Positions 36,802-48,757 of a stretch of DNA of 64,000 nucleotides are shown one piece after another. Both the position numbers and the translations under genes were made by a program. Numbering within the stretch: the stretch's first letter is position 1; each line of letters starts with the position of its first letter. Origin of the DNA: Blastomussa wellsi (lineage: Eukaryota; Cnidaria; Anthozoa; Scleractinia; Plerogyridae); NCBI GenBank assembly GCA_947652115.1, contig OX393562.1:24896503-24960502 (forward strand), written 5' to 3'. The notes beneath the pieces are model-generated. The model was not told the DNA's origin, made no database searches, and saw nothing but the letters and a program-made list of their open reading frames with translations.

Positions 36802-39800
36802 TTACAACTTGATGTCCTCTTCGGGAACTGGGTTCACATGAACCTCCGGAACACCAGCATCATGGGGAGCTCCACCATTGGTTAGCGAGTATGCTTTGTC
36901 GTCTTTGGGCGGTGTCTTGACTTGAGCTTCAGATTCGTGGTTGTGGTTGGCGGATCCATTGCCCATCGTCTGAGATTTGTTTGGTTTTACGCAGTCGTCT
37001 TCGGTTAGAGAGTTGATATGCACCTCGGAGAGAGTGATGTCGCGACTGGTTGCATCGTTTAGGGCTGGTGTACCAAGGTCGAAGTCCACGTGGTCCATGT
37101 GGTGCTCCATCTGGTAAGCTGCGAACGGGTAGGTTAACATCACTGCGAAGAAATCTTCAGCCATATTTCCATAAATGCCGTACTTCTCTCGTATGGAGTT
37201 ACGGATAGCGGTGGCGTAGGCGAAGAATCCACACAGCAACGTCCAACCAACGTACGATATTCCGTCAACCACGGGTTCAAGAACCATGAAAACAATCCAG
37301 AGATAAAAAGGAATTGCTAAGACAAGCATGTACAGACATTTCCGTTCTTTTGGTCCAGCGATCTTAGCTGCAGCCTTCCCGAGTGGGTACCATGGTGCCA
37401 CGACTGCAAGAAGAACTTTTCCAACGCTCAAGATAGTGGGGTTGCTTAGTACGTCTAAGAGACCGGTAGCAAACTGAGGGCCGTGAGGATCTAGATCACC
37501 AGCGTCCATCTTAACTGCTCTCCATAATGCCACGCACATAAAACACAGCAGAACAGTGTAAGGGACGCCAGCCGCAATGGACATCGCCTGTAGAGCTTTT
37601 AGTGCGTCAGTACCCCCAGAATAAAGTAGAGCTGTGGCACAGGCACCTTCTGTTAACGCCCAGAAAATGCGTTGAATGACGGGTGGTTCAGGATCGCCGT
37701 TGGCAGAAAGGCAGTCGATCACCAGGGAACCGCTGTCAGAACTGGTTACAAAGTAAAGGATGATGCTCACCAGTGAAACTACAGACAGGAACATCCCCAG
37801 GTCTCCATACTGACCCATTACATCAAACCACATGTCGTTTGTTTGTCTGCAAGAAAGGCGGAACATGCCATTTAAGGCCTCTGTACTATTTGTCCCTCCG
37901 AGCTTAGAAGAACACGTGATGTTGGCCAACGCAGCATCTCGTTCCATCTTCAATCCCGCGCTGCCAAAAATGCAGAACCACAGGAACGAATACACTATCG
38001 GAGCCGTCATTGTGCCATTAATAAACTGCCTGATGGTTCTGCCTTTTGAAATCTTAGCGATGAACATGCCTACAAAAGGAGACCAGGCGATCCACCATCC
38101 CCAGTAGAAGATGGTCCAGTCATTCATCCATGTTTGGGCCTGCTTCCCATCTGGTGCATTTCCAAGTTGGGCAAAGGCGTCTGTGTGGAAGCCAAGTTGT
38201 ACAATCCACTGCAGGTAGTAACCAATGCTTTGGACATATACGTTGAGTATGTGCCATGTTTCCTCGTAGAAGAAGGCAATCATCATCAGAAACATCCCGA
38301 GAGTAAAGCAAATCTCACTCAAGCGACGGATTCCAACTTTCAGACCGCTAACAACCGATGCTGTGGCGCATGCAGTGACGCACCAAATGATGATTATTTG
38401 GTTGGTGATAGCGACTTCAATTTTGCCGAAAAGGCGGTTAAAGCCGGTATTCATCTGGATAACACCTATCCCTAGACTGGTACAAACACCAAACATCGTA
38501 CATACCACCGAGAGGATGTCTATTGCATCTCCTATCCAACCATAGATCTTGTCGCCAATTAGGGGATAGAAACAAGTGCGCATGGTCATGGGAAGGCCTT
38601 TTCTGTAACCCACAAAAGCAAGAAGCAGGCCGACAATAACATACACGATCCAGCCGTGGATGCCCCAGTGGAACAGGGTCACATTCATGGCGTCCTGAGC
38701 AAGCTGGTTGTCGCTATATCTATAAAGCAGAGAGCACTTGATAAGAGTATGACAAAATATGGACCTTCCTAATTACAAGATCTATTATTACAGGAACAAG
38801 CTGCTTTCATTGAAGAAATAAGTTCTTGTTCGTCTGACAGGCAAAGGCTAAAGGTATAACACATAAGGTGTTTCATGTTCTTACAGGCATGCTGGTATTG
38901 GGTGATGTGACTGCTGAAAGATTTGCCGAGATCAAGGCGTTTCTGCAGAAAAAAACACAATGCGAAATCCTTCCCGATGCCGATCGTCACTAACACCAAA
39001 CAACAAAGAAAATACTTTTTTGCACTTGTTATCATTAGTCATTAATAAAAAATTCCATAACAATGTGTTTATCTTACGTAGTATGACATATTGTGTTATG
39101 ATATATCACCTAAGCCCGAAACGAATTCTATGTTTTAAAGTGTCACGCATCACAGAATTTATTTTATTCTACTGAAATATTTTATATATTACCTGCCATG
39201 GTAACGGTTTCCAGTTTTGTAGTGTTGTGTAGACGCATAGTGCCAAACAGGTTCAGCTGTGGAGAGAAAACAACATTGAGGTAATTATAGGTAACGCTTG
39301 CAATTGTCCTCTCTCTATCTTGATAAAAATTAAAATTTCTTGGCCAAAAATTATTTGCAGTTTAAATAGACTTAGTCACTTAATGATGAAATCAAATGAA
39401 AAAAGTCATTTTATTGTATTGATACACTTTTAGAGCCACTGGACTACTGTACTGGAGGCTTAAACTCCTCACTGTAGAAAAATCCAACTAGCGACAGGGT
39501 TTGGAGAATTTTAAACCAGGGACTCCAAATAACAGGCCAGAGCCCTAACCACGCGGTCATTTAATGGGTGACTTTCATGATGATTTTCGAATTCTAACGC
39601 GTCAGTCAGGGGCGGATCCAGGGGTAAATAGGGTGGCTAACCACCCCCCATTTTGGCTCCTCGACTCATAAAAGTAACGAAGAAATCTATTTATTTCTAC
39701 TTTTGTAATAGAGTATTTCTATTTATCTGCTTTTTAATGTATTTTTATTTCAATTCACTCCCCCCCCCCCCGCTAAAATATTCCTAGATCCGCCCCTGTC

Positions 39801-42800
39801 AGTACAGTACTCCTCAACAATCACTTTAGAAAATGTAAAAAAAATAATTTCTTGCATCATTCAGATCATTACGTATTTAACCTTAGCCTTGAATAGTGTG
39901 ACTTAGCCCGTTTCAAAAACAAATGAGAATGTTGCAATTTAGGTTTTGTTTCATTCGGCTGTGTCTTTTGGAGGAGTATATAAATAAATAAGGCCTTCGG
40001 CCATGTATAAGTGAGTTATAATCCATAATCATCTCTGGCTGGGTCACACGGGAGGGATTAACAGAGCAGAGTTGGTTAGATAACAGAAACACTAAAGTGT
40101 TTGTTGTTGTCGTCAATTTATTCTCTCCCTCATTTCCATGTAGACCATATTCTGTATTCCCTGCGAATATTCCAGGAGACTCCTTCAGTTGTTTATTAAT
40201 CAGGCCCTGCAAATGAATATTTATAAGTCTTTTCTTGCGATATAGAATTAGTATTCAAACAGAAGGAAGATAAGTGTCGTGACATTCAAATGAATCCTCG
40301 CAATAGCCATGTTGCGAATATTTTTCCTTTCACTGAGACTGTGTATAGGCAGTGATCATGAGAAGCATCATTCGAAGGCGCGTTCTGTTTCCCTGACGTC
40401 AGGCAATTTTATTGCCCTCGTTCAGTAACTTTACTGGTGTAAACAATAAGCAGTGGTTTTACTGGCTCTCAGTGATGTTTATGATGTTTAGTAACTTTAC
40501 TCAGTCGACAAGATTACGAACACATTCCGGTCATTTAAGCCTTGCTGACCTTGTTGTTTCCGCCCAAAGTGGAATACACGCGTTGTGTTTTTTATTTGGT
40601 TTCGATGGACCTTGCTATATCAGAATCATGGTAATTTTCGGCATCGAGCTGAAATGAGTTTCAAACGCAATTGAAATTGAGCTTCGTATAAACAAACCAA
40701 ACGCAAAGAAGTTTGAGTACACGATCGACGTGATGAGATTTCTTTCTTCTTGTTGGGTGTAAACCAGGTCAAGTACCTCCTTCGTATCATAACGTGTCTT
40801 TAACCGCTAGGCGGACAACGTTCCCGCCAAAAAATTATGACTTTTGCTATTTGGGATGGCAACTGCTTAAGCAATATTGGTACTTTGCGGCCTGGTGGAA
40901 AGCACGTTTACAAGGGACTCTTTTTATAGTCTGGGCACCCATCAGAGGTTTCAGGTTTTTTTATCGAAACTGAAAAGATGCCTAATTTTGCCCACTGTCA
41001 AAAAGGAATGTGTCGATTTGAAACTTGAACGCGAGGAAATCTACCAATAAAAGCAAAAAGAAGGCGTGAAAGAGTTGCGTGATTCACATCGCGTGCGCTG
41101 TTTACATGCACATTGTTCTGACCAATACAGTTGCTCTTTGCAGACGAATTTATAAATCTGGAAAAAGCTTGTTAACTTTTTCTTTCCCGTTAGATATTGT
41201 TTTCAAACTTAGCCAAACTGACTGACTCTCTTAATGGAATCCGCTCAAACCCGTAAACAGAAGAAAACAAATGTAATGTTCTAAATGTTTTGATTTCTAA
41301 GTGCAGTGCAGGGAGAGTTGAAAAAACTGACCCCCGGTCCGCGGACTACCCCACGGACTAGTCCGCGGACTACCCTGCGGACTACCCCTACGGACTACCC
41401 TTAAAATCAACGAAAATTACTTCTGCGAGTTAAAGAAATAAAAGAAACGTACCTAGCTACCGAAAATACCCGCCAAGAGACTGAAAGAAGACTGGGCCAA
41501 AAAGGCAACCCTAAAACCAGGAACCCGGAACCCGGAATCAATGCTGTAAATTTTGTGCTTCTCACCAGTCTTCTCTGGGCAGAGTTTAACATGGACAAGA
41601 ACCGCTCCTCAGTGTGGGGGCCAGGGTGATCAAAAGGATGGCTAACTCTATCCACCCGAGAAATCAACAACCCTGACTTAATAACGGTTGATCAAATGTA
41701 TAGCGTTATCCACCTTTTGAAAAACCGGGTCGGATATATGGCGTAGGGGTTGTTGTTGAAACCTAGTCATGTTTTTACAGTTACAGTTTGTGGTTGAAAT
41801 TGAACAGAAAACGACATTTTTCCTCATTATTTATTAGACATTGCTAAAGTGAATTTTTCTGTCATCATTCTCAATTCCGGATTCCGGTTTTCGGGTTCTG
41901 GTTTCCGGGTGCCGGTTTTCGGGTTCCTGGTTTTAGGGTTGCCCGGCCAAAAAGCAAAATGGCAGCTAAGTAAGTTTCTTGTATTTCTTAAACCCGCAGA
42001 AAAAAAATTGGTTCATTTTTAAGGTAGTCCGTAGGGGTGATCCGCAGGGTAGTCCGCGGACTAGTCCGTAGGGTAGTCCGCGGACTAGGGGGTCAGTGGG
42101 TAGTCCGTTTCAACTCTCCCGTGCAGTGCACAGACTTCGCGAAGGTAATCCCGAACTTGATATTCAAGTTAAACAAAAACAGGTTACAGCTGGTTTCCTG
42201 TGGTCAGAAATAAACCAATCACATCTTTGTCGCAACCTTTCAGGTTTGGCAGGGAAAATCTATCCGAAAATATTTTAATTAGAAGGGTGATCAACACCGA
42301 ATTTCTCCTTAGCGTACAGCATAGTTATTCCTTGTCAATCATAAGCGAGGATTTCGTGTTGATTTCCCACCACAATCTCAGAACAAACATCAACAGGATT
42401 GTTGGACGATAATTCAAACGAGGAACTGAAATGGATAGGATTTGGACCAATCCACGATTCTGTCGCAACAATTTTGGTCGAAAAGGCCCGGGAAAAGGAA
42501 AATGATCTGTGTATAAATTCTCTTACACCACAAAATGATCCACTGGGAAAGTATCGTTCAACAGAAAACGTTAAAATGGAGGTTACCTGACCTCCCGGAA
42601 ATATACAACAAAACTCGGAGTTTTTTCTTCTCTTTTGTTAGACTAGTTTATAAACTTGAAAAACCGGTACGTACCTACTCCGAAGTAGAACAGACCAACG
42701 CCTATCCCGGCAGCAAACAGCATTGTGAAGTACGTTGCGTCGCTGAAATCCGGTTTGTCATCTGGTTTGCCCAGTTTCATGTTGCCGTATTTCGAGAAAT

Positions 42801-43065
42801 AGAGCACAATAATGAACACGGCCCAGGCGTCTTGGGTACCAATGTACATCCAGGTACAGGTGTGAGTTATCCACCCCATCCATTTGGTCATCTCTTTGTA
42901 AGCCGCATCAGCTTCAACCGAGCACCAGATCACAAATGCCCAAATAATGGCGGCCGAGAAGAAAGTAACCACTGGATTGAATCGGAGATTCAGTCCAATC
43001 TTCCCACATTTCCAACTAACTCGTAGCCAGCGACATCTCTTTGAAGCGTTTTCGTCAACCTCCAT
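36802..43065 (-). CDS. BCCT-family transporter (glycine betaine type)
   Basis: Three exons (42675-43065, 39193-39256, 36802-38719) join in phase to a 790-residue multi-pass protein, longer than typical bacterial BCCTs (about 500-700) because of a hydrophilic C-terminal tail of roughly 130 residues. Signatures: a glycine stretch GIGVG near 120, which in this family goes with sodium-coupled betaine carriers; GVAEPVWHY across exons 1-2; FHWGIHGW at 168-175; DWTIFYWGWWIAWSPF at 352-366 with the aromatic substrate-box tryptophans; and TSSDSGS at 477-483. NIT (about 418) and NST (about 429) are possible glycosylation sites. The likely role is plasma-membrane uptake of betaine or a related osmolyte such as DMSP; the substrate is inferred. 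ATG 43065 is the first Met, in a cytosolic N-terminus. Intron 1 holds a MULE-like element and a hAT-like MITE. Confidence 0.93.
39607..39798. mobile_element. MITE with CAGGGGCGGATCCAGG ends
   Basis: CAGGGGCGGATCCAGG at 39607 is mirrored by CCTAGATCCGCCCCTG ending at 39798. A 5-bp direct repeat TCAGT flanks it at 39602-39606 and 39799-39803. The terminal sequence resembles widespread hAT-like MITEs, although hAT normally gives 8-bp duplications. It has an internal C-run and no ORF, and lies in intron 1 of the BCCT gene. Confidence 0.8.
40412..40657 (+). pseudogene. Possible degenerate class A GPCR fragment
   Basis: The plus-strand frame contains RLRTHSGHLSLADLVVSAQS, which resembles the TM1-TM2 junction of class A receptors (LADL around the conserved aspartate). 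No start, TM3 or later helices follow in any frame up to the MULE-like element at 41311. It lies antisense in intron 1 of the BCCT gene. The resemblance is short and could be chance. Confidence 0.2.
41311..42120. mobile_element. MULE-like element with long TIRs and 10-bp target duplication
   Basis: GGGAGAGTTGAAA at 41311 is mirrored by TTTCAACTCTCCC ending at 42120. Exact 10-bp direct repeats GTGCAGTGCA flank the element (41301-41310 and 42121-42130), a length typical of Mutator-like transposons. Subterminal arrays of TCCGCGGACTACCC-type words occur in both arms. The inverted homology continues inward to about 41540 and 41867, through GGAACCCGG and CCGGGTTCC words. It is 810 bp long with no transposase frame, in intron 1 of the BCCT gene. 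Confidence 0.8.
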
Positions 43066-46000
43066 TTCTGCACCGCGCGTTCAGATCAAAGCGTAGCAGT
43101 AAAAATTACATACAGTTCGGTTGGACGCGCGTCAATTTATTGCTCATTGATTTAGTCATCTACTTTAAATATTGGTTTTCAATGGAATGCAAACTTGCGT
43201 TTATCCGCCCATTGGTCGTGTCAGTTTTGTCTTCCGTCTTTTGACAGGGGTTGAATTTCGATGATGATTAGCACGTAGGTTGCCATCGCGTCGTAAATTT
43301 ACTGATCCGAGTAATTTTACTGGGTAACTCACCAGGCTAACTCATCTTTTTTTGCGCATTAAAAACATCGTTAAAAAAGCCTCCACTTTTTTTTCCACCT
43401 CAGTGTTACTTTGAATTGAATGGAAATGAATTAACCCATCTGTGAAAGATAGAAAAGGTTCGAGGCATGTGCAAACAAGTCGGCCACGTGCCTTGATTTT
43501 CGATGAGTTTGATGTCGAAACAACGTGTAACAGGTCACAAGCTGCAGCACTTTTTCATTAATTACAACGATAACAGTACGAAAGCAACAATATAACGGAA
43601 ACAACAGGATGAAACGCTTTATTGCTTTGTTAGTGTCGTTGTAGTCAGGTTGTGGAGGAACCACTCACCACCGCACGAACATGCGTCCAGTGTTGACACA
43701 CAATCAGCCATGAACGAGCCCCAAACGTTTCCAATGCTAAACTGAATACCACCTTAAATTCGGCTTCTCGTCTTGTTTTTGTACAAGTAATTATAAAAAG
43801 GTTAAGTTTCAGATGAATTTGCTGATTTTTTCTATGGTGGAAATACTGCTTGTAAAGATTGAACTACGAGCTGCTAACAAATAAACAACTTGAATGATTA
43901 TGCGATGAGCGCCGCCGTCTCGTGACGTGAGTCACAATCCAAAATAGCAACGGGTGTAAACTGCGACCGTTAAAAACACATACCTTTAGCTTTGATCTGG
44001 CTGAAAAAATAGGAGGCAGATATAAACATACTGTATCTCAAAAATTATCGGACAGGAAGAAACAAATCCTAAACAAGAAACAATCCTAATCGGAGAAATT
44101 AATTCTGCATCAGTTTCTCCTTGGTTACAAAGACAAAGGCTATAAATAATGGCAGAACTGTATCATTCATAGTAGAAGTATTTAGAACAGGAACTCGTTT
44201 TAACTGAACAGAGAATGAACTGTTGTTGCATGCAATTGAATAAACACATTTTTATAAATTACTCTTTAATCTCTATTAATCAGATTATCTGCATCCATAA
44301 AATATTTGGAATTCATAAATCAGTGTAAAGTGAACTATTTGGCTAACAACTGGAATTCCACGATTGAATGTTATGTGAAATGTCGAACAGCTTATCTTAA
44401 AACCAGCTTTAATTACAATCTTTCCAGTGCGACTCAACGGTCTTCAAATGGATATCGACTTATGCTTTAGACTGGCAATTCAAGGAATTGGAAGCAGCCA
44501 AAAAGTCACGCTCGATAATGAATCACGCTATTTTTGTAACGGACTCGCGCGATCACGCAACGGCGCCGACCACCAAACAAGTTAATTAGCGTATGTATCA
44601 ACCAAACATTATTAAAATCAGCCGTCGGCCACCGTTTCGTAGTTTCACTCTGTGATTCAAAACTCATCAACACTTAATCTTTACGGATTGTTTGCGCGCC
44701 ACCATGTGGAGGGCAGGCAGTGTGCCAGGATCGATCATCAAGGCCAATTTATTACCGATACAAATCATCGTAATATATTAAAGTTCGCTACAATTTTCAA
44801 GATTCAGCAAGTTTTATCAATGTTTCAACATCTGTCCGAGTACTTCATTCATTTGTTGTAAAACTATACTGGGTGGGCTAAACAGAGCGCTTTATTTAGC
44901 CTCGACTGCATTTTATTCCAGGTCAACAGTTCAGACCAAACTCATAAACAACTTGAAAAAGCTAATTATGTGAAGGAATGCAAAAATATATTTCATATCC
45001 CTGCCTCATATTTCGTTTTAATCTGACACAAGGAAATATTTGCCAACTGGCTGTTGTCACGCGACAGCAGACATAATGCAACTGGAAAAAGTTTATTGAT
45101 CACAAACTTACACTTTTTATAAGAGAAATAGTTTTTTACTTTCACTTCCTCAGTGAAGCATTCTCTGAAGACGTGATCTGCTCTGATCATCATGGTAAAA
45201 TATTTGTTTTCTTTATTGACATTAAACACAAGGGCAACCACACCTTCCATTTGATAAACATTACATTTATTTGACTTGACAGTCAAGTGTTATATGCAGC
45301 CTTTTAAATATTCTGTGCATTGTGGCTTTGTGACTTTGAACAAAAAGGGTACTAAGAGAACCTTGGCTGCTAAAAATCTATGGCAAGTTTTATTCAGCTT
45401 GAGCATGCCTGAGAACAAGGGGCGTAAAACAAATCTCCATGTAGAGGAGTAACATGCGAAACCACAGCCACACATGTTTGTTATTTCAGATAGAAATATC
45501 TGTTTAGCAAAAGAAGAAGAAAAAAATTCAATCAAAACACCGAGAAGCTTGAAACTCGCCTGTATGCAGATCAGCAGTGAGCGAAGAAGCAAGGGTAGCC
45601 TGCGAACACAGACGAATTGCGGCGTGAAACAAAAGCCGAAAATTGTTCGCAGGCTAAAGCAAGAGGCGTTTGTGAAATAAAGGATGACTAGTATGATTGT
45701 ACAGTAACACAGTTCTTTGCCACATCTGCTATTCGAGTAATTTTCTATATTATGAAACTTGTTGTTTACAAGAGCTGCGTTAGAAAATGGGGGAGAGCAT
45801 GACGTGAGGGAAATAAATAAATAAACACAAAGATATAACAACAAAAGAGAGAACACCCAATTATGAAGTTTGTTCAAGCTCCCTTCTTCCGTCATGTACG
45901 TAATTTTTTAAGTATTCTGCGCATAACTGACATAACTATTGGCGTCAGTTTTTCTATTTGCCTGTCCACTTATATTTAAGCGAAATACGTCATAACATAG

Positions 46001-47752
46001 CCAGAAGCTTGCGGGTCCAGGCAGAACGTGCTTACGAGAAGATCACCGCCTACTCATGTTGTCAGTTTTTAAGAGCCGCAATCAGGAATTTGTTTAAGAA
46101 CGTTAGAACAAATTTTATGCGACTGTCCGTTCAGTGAGAATAAACTGAAAAAAGGTAAGTTAGGCGCTTGGCCGCACAAATCAAATCCCACACTGCAGTG
46201 GCTTATCCCGGTACCACTAGTAACGTGCCGTTGATGAGACGTTAGTCTATCGTATTACTGTAAACTTTACAACAAATCGTAAATTCATATTATGTAACGT
46301 TTCCAATGTACCAAAATATTTCCTTTTTGAGGCCATTAGCCAAGCGCCCAGTTTCAAAACATTTCTTTACAATTTTTTCCAACGTGCTCAGCCCAGGACT
46401 TGCGCAAGCGCTCGAGCTTCATACCCAGTCTGTGAATTGCTAATCCAACACGAAGTTATTGTGCAAGTCGTCCGTTATTTCGAATTCTTTTTTAATTTGA
46501 AAATATTGTTTTGTTAGTTGAAGCCTTTATATCATTAATACTAAAATACGACACATGAATTGCAAATAAAGCTCGGTTCAGACGTTTAGCCAAACTATAC
46601 TCTTTTACTGACTAGTCCACAAAGAATGCTCAGTTCAGCTATCTCTTGTTATTTCTTGTTTGCCATATTTTGTTTCACCTGCTGGACGAGGTACGTATAA
46701 TGACATTTTTACAGACAGCAGGTGACCCTTTCAGGAGAGCGCTAGCTTGCAATTATTTAATTGAACGGGCTTATTGAAGATTGCGACGCCCAGCAGGCTC
46801 TAAGAAAAACATCACTTGCAGTATTCTCATCGACAATATACTCGTAAAAAATGATTTATACCTATACAAAGTAACCAGTTAAGTTACGCCATCGTTCGTG
46901 CACTTTGAAAAATATAACATAATTTCTTTTTCAAAGTCGTCATTTCTAATCCGTTTCAATCTTCTCCATAAGCCATCCTTGTTCTTCTGGTGTTTTTCTT
47001 CCTAGCAAACTATCATTTTTAGGTTTCCTACAGTTTAAAGGTAATTTAGGTTTTCGAAAAAATGATTCAAAATATATCAAGGCAGTTTTCCTTGTAGCCT
47101 CTTCTCTAAATGACTCTTTACTAGGATTAATCAACTTCAGTTTTTTTCACAAAAAACAACTACGTCAGTATTTAGACTGTTCATTGTTATACAAGCATTT
47201 ATTCGAGATACAATAAGATTGGTTGCAATAAAATGTTGAAGACTTTAAAAACGCTGGAGGCTAAATCTAAAATAAACACGTGCCTGGATCATTAAATCGA
47301 GAAATACCTCTTCCATGTTACACGTTTTACTGAAAACTGGTTCTCAATCCCGCTCTGCAGTGGAAGTTGGCTAACAATAGTTTATAATTGCATTTGCTGA
47401 TTTAATATCTCTAATAGCTTTCCCCCGTGCGGCTTTCAAATGAAATGAATTGATATTAAAAACTAAGAGTGACACGACACGCTATTTTTTCCAGTGAATT
47501 AGCGAAAACCGGTGACAACATGTAAATAAATAGAACTTGTAGACTGCCATCTACTCGGAAGAAGACTGTACATAGATTGTATACAGATTGTATACAGAAC
47601 AATTCTGGGTACCGCGTTTGTGTTGAGTGTTTCAAAAAATAACTTAGTGACGTTGTAAAGTAAGGCTTTAGAGGTTTTGCTTCTTGTTTTCACCACGAAG
47701 CTTGCTGTTTCCGCTGAATCCTACTGCGTTCGTGCACACTAATGGGTAATCC
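43066..47752. other. Spacer between BCCT and GPCR genes
   Basis: It includes the upstream region of the BCCT gene. No further gene is supported. Minus-strand frames at 44993-45286 and 45290-45895 (201 codons) have biased composition and no recognisable motif; the latter overlaps the palindromic element at 45599-45656. A short frame at 46946-47134 is also unassigned. Confidence 0.55.
45599..45656. repeat. Short palindromic element with AGCCTGCG ends (second copy)
   Basis: AGCCTGCGAAC at the left and GTTCGCAGGCT at the right enclose about 36 bp. The outer eight bases equal those of the hairpin at 5069-5151, while the inner sequence differs. Confidence 0.55.
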
Positions 47753-48757
47753 ATGTACCATACTAAAAAGCGGTTGAAGCACATAAGGAAACATTTTAAA
47801 CCAGAAATGAACAACTCCGCCGCGGCCGCTGCAATTCTCGCGGAAGGCTACGTTCATGAGCCTGTATGTTCCTGGATTGCTAAGGCGATGTCGAGCGAAA
47901 CAAAACAGCTTTTTACATGGTATTTTGTCACCGCTGTCGTGAATATCGCTCTTTCCATCACCACATCGTGTGGTAACATCCTAATCCTTGTTGCCCTTCG
48001 GAAGGAATATACTCTATCGCCAACCTCCAGAGTCCTGTTTCGCTCTTTAGCTGCTAGCGATCTTTGCGTTGGTCTTATTTCGCAGCCACTTTTCGCCATC
48101 AGCATGTTGCTCATTAGGGACGGACATTGGCACATTTGTCGCCAGTTGAGATACTTAACATTCGCTACTAGCACGACCTTGTGTGGGGTATCTCTGTTGA
48201 CAGTGACTGCTATTAGCCTTGACCGGCTGCTCGTTCTGTTATTAAAATCCAAGTATGGTCTGATCGTGACCAGCACTAGGGTTAAAGTAGTTGTGGCTCT
48301 CTTTTGGATAAGCAGCATCTCCTTATCCAGGTTATATCAAGTAAACATACAGCATTTCTTCGTAGCAACCTGTGTGGTGATAATGTTGACCCTTCTCATC
48401 TCTGGCTTCAGTTACTCCAGCATCTTTTTCCTTCTCCACCGTCGGAAAAGACGGCGGCAAATACAGGATCAAAGTCAAGGACAAATCAACAGCTTTCAGC
48501 TCCAGCGAGAACTGAGAAGACATAAATCGACAGTGTACAGTGCACTGTGGGTTCATTTCACACTGGTTATTTGCTATCTTCCGTTTTCTTTACTCGAGGC
48601 CATGGCAAGCGTGATTGGAACACCTTTGCACATTTTCATTGCTGGTTCGTGTACCGGGACTTTGATTTTCTTGAACTCGATGATTAATCCATTTCTTTAC
48701 TATTGGAAGATTAAGGAAGTAAGGCAAGCGGTAAAACAGATAGTAGCATGCTGCTAA
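47753..48757 (+). CDS. Class A (rhodopsin-like) G protein-coupled receptor
   Basis: Intronless, up to 334 residues, ending in TAG-free frame to TAA at 48755. The first ATG (47753) gives a basic N-terminus; a second at 47807 (MNNSAAAAA) would begin just before the extracellular part and may be the true start. Seven helices are visible. Seen: GN in TM1 (N75), LAASD in TM2 (D103), LDR at 156-158 in place of DRY, CYLPF in TM6 (P277), and NPFLY in TM7 (312-316), followed by helix 8 and a CC pair suited to palmitoylation. The loop between TM4 and TM5 is very short and has no cysteine, so the usual TM3-loop disulfide is missing, as in melanocortin, adenosine and lysophospholipid-type receptors. The ligand is unknown. 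Many anthozoan orphan receptors have this intronless form. Confidence 0.85.
   Translation: MYHTKKRLKHIRKHFKPEMNNSAAAAAILAEGYVHEPVCSWIAKAMSSETKQLFTWYFVTAVVNIALSITTSCGNILILVALRKEYTLSPTSRVLFRSLAASDLCVGLISQPLFAISMLLIRDGHWHICRQLRYLTFATSTTLCGVSLLTVTAISLDRLLVLLLKSKYGLIVTSTRVKVVVALFWISSISLSRLYQVNIQHFFVATCVVIMLTLLISGFSYSSIFFLLHRRKRRRQIQDQSQGQINSFQLQRELRRHKSTVYSALWVHFTLVICYLPFSLLEAMASVIGTPLHIFIAGSCTGTLIFLNSMINPFLYYWKIKEVRQAVKQIVACC

Noticed and set aside
37832..38545. Plus-strand frames opposite the BCCT main exon
   Set aside because: They are shadows of the strongly coding minus strand.
45290..45895. 201-codon minus-strand frame
   Set aside because: Leucine/phenylalanine/cysteine-rich, overlaps a palindromic repeat, with no start context, splice partners or known motif.
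47854..48318. Minus-strand frame of 154 codons across the GPCR
   Set aside because: Antisense shadow of the receptor frame, with no motif.
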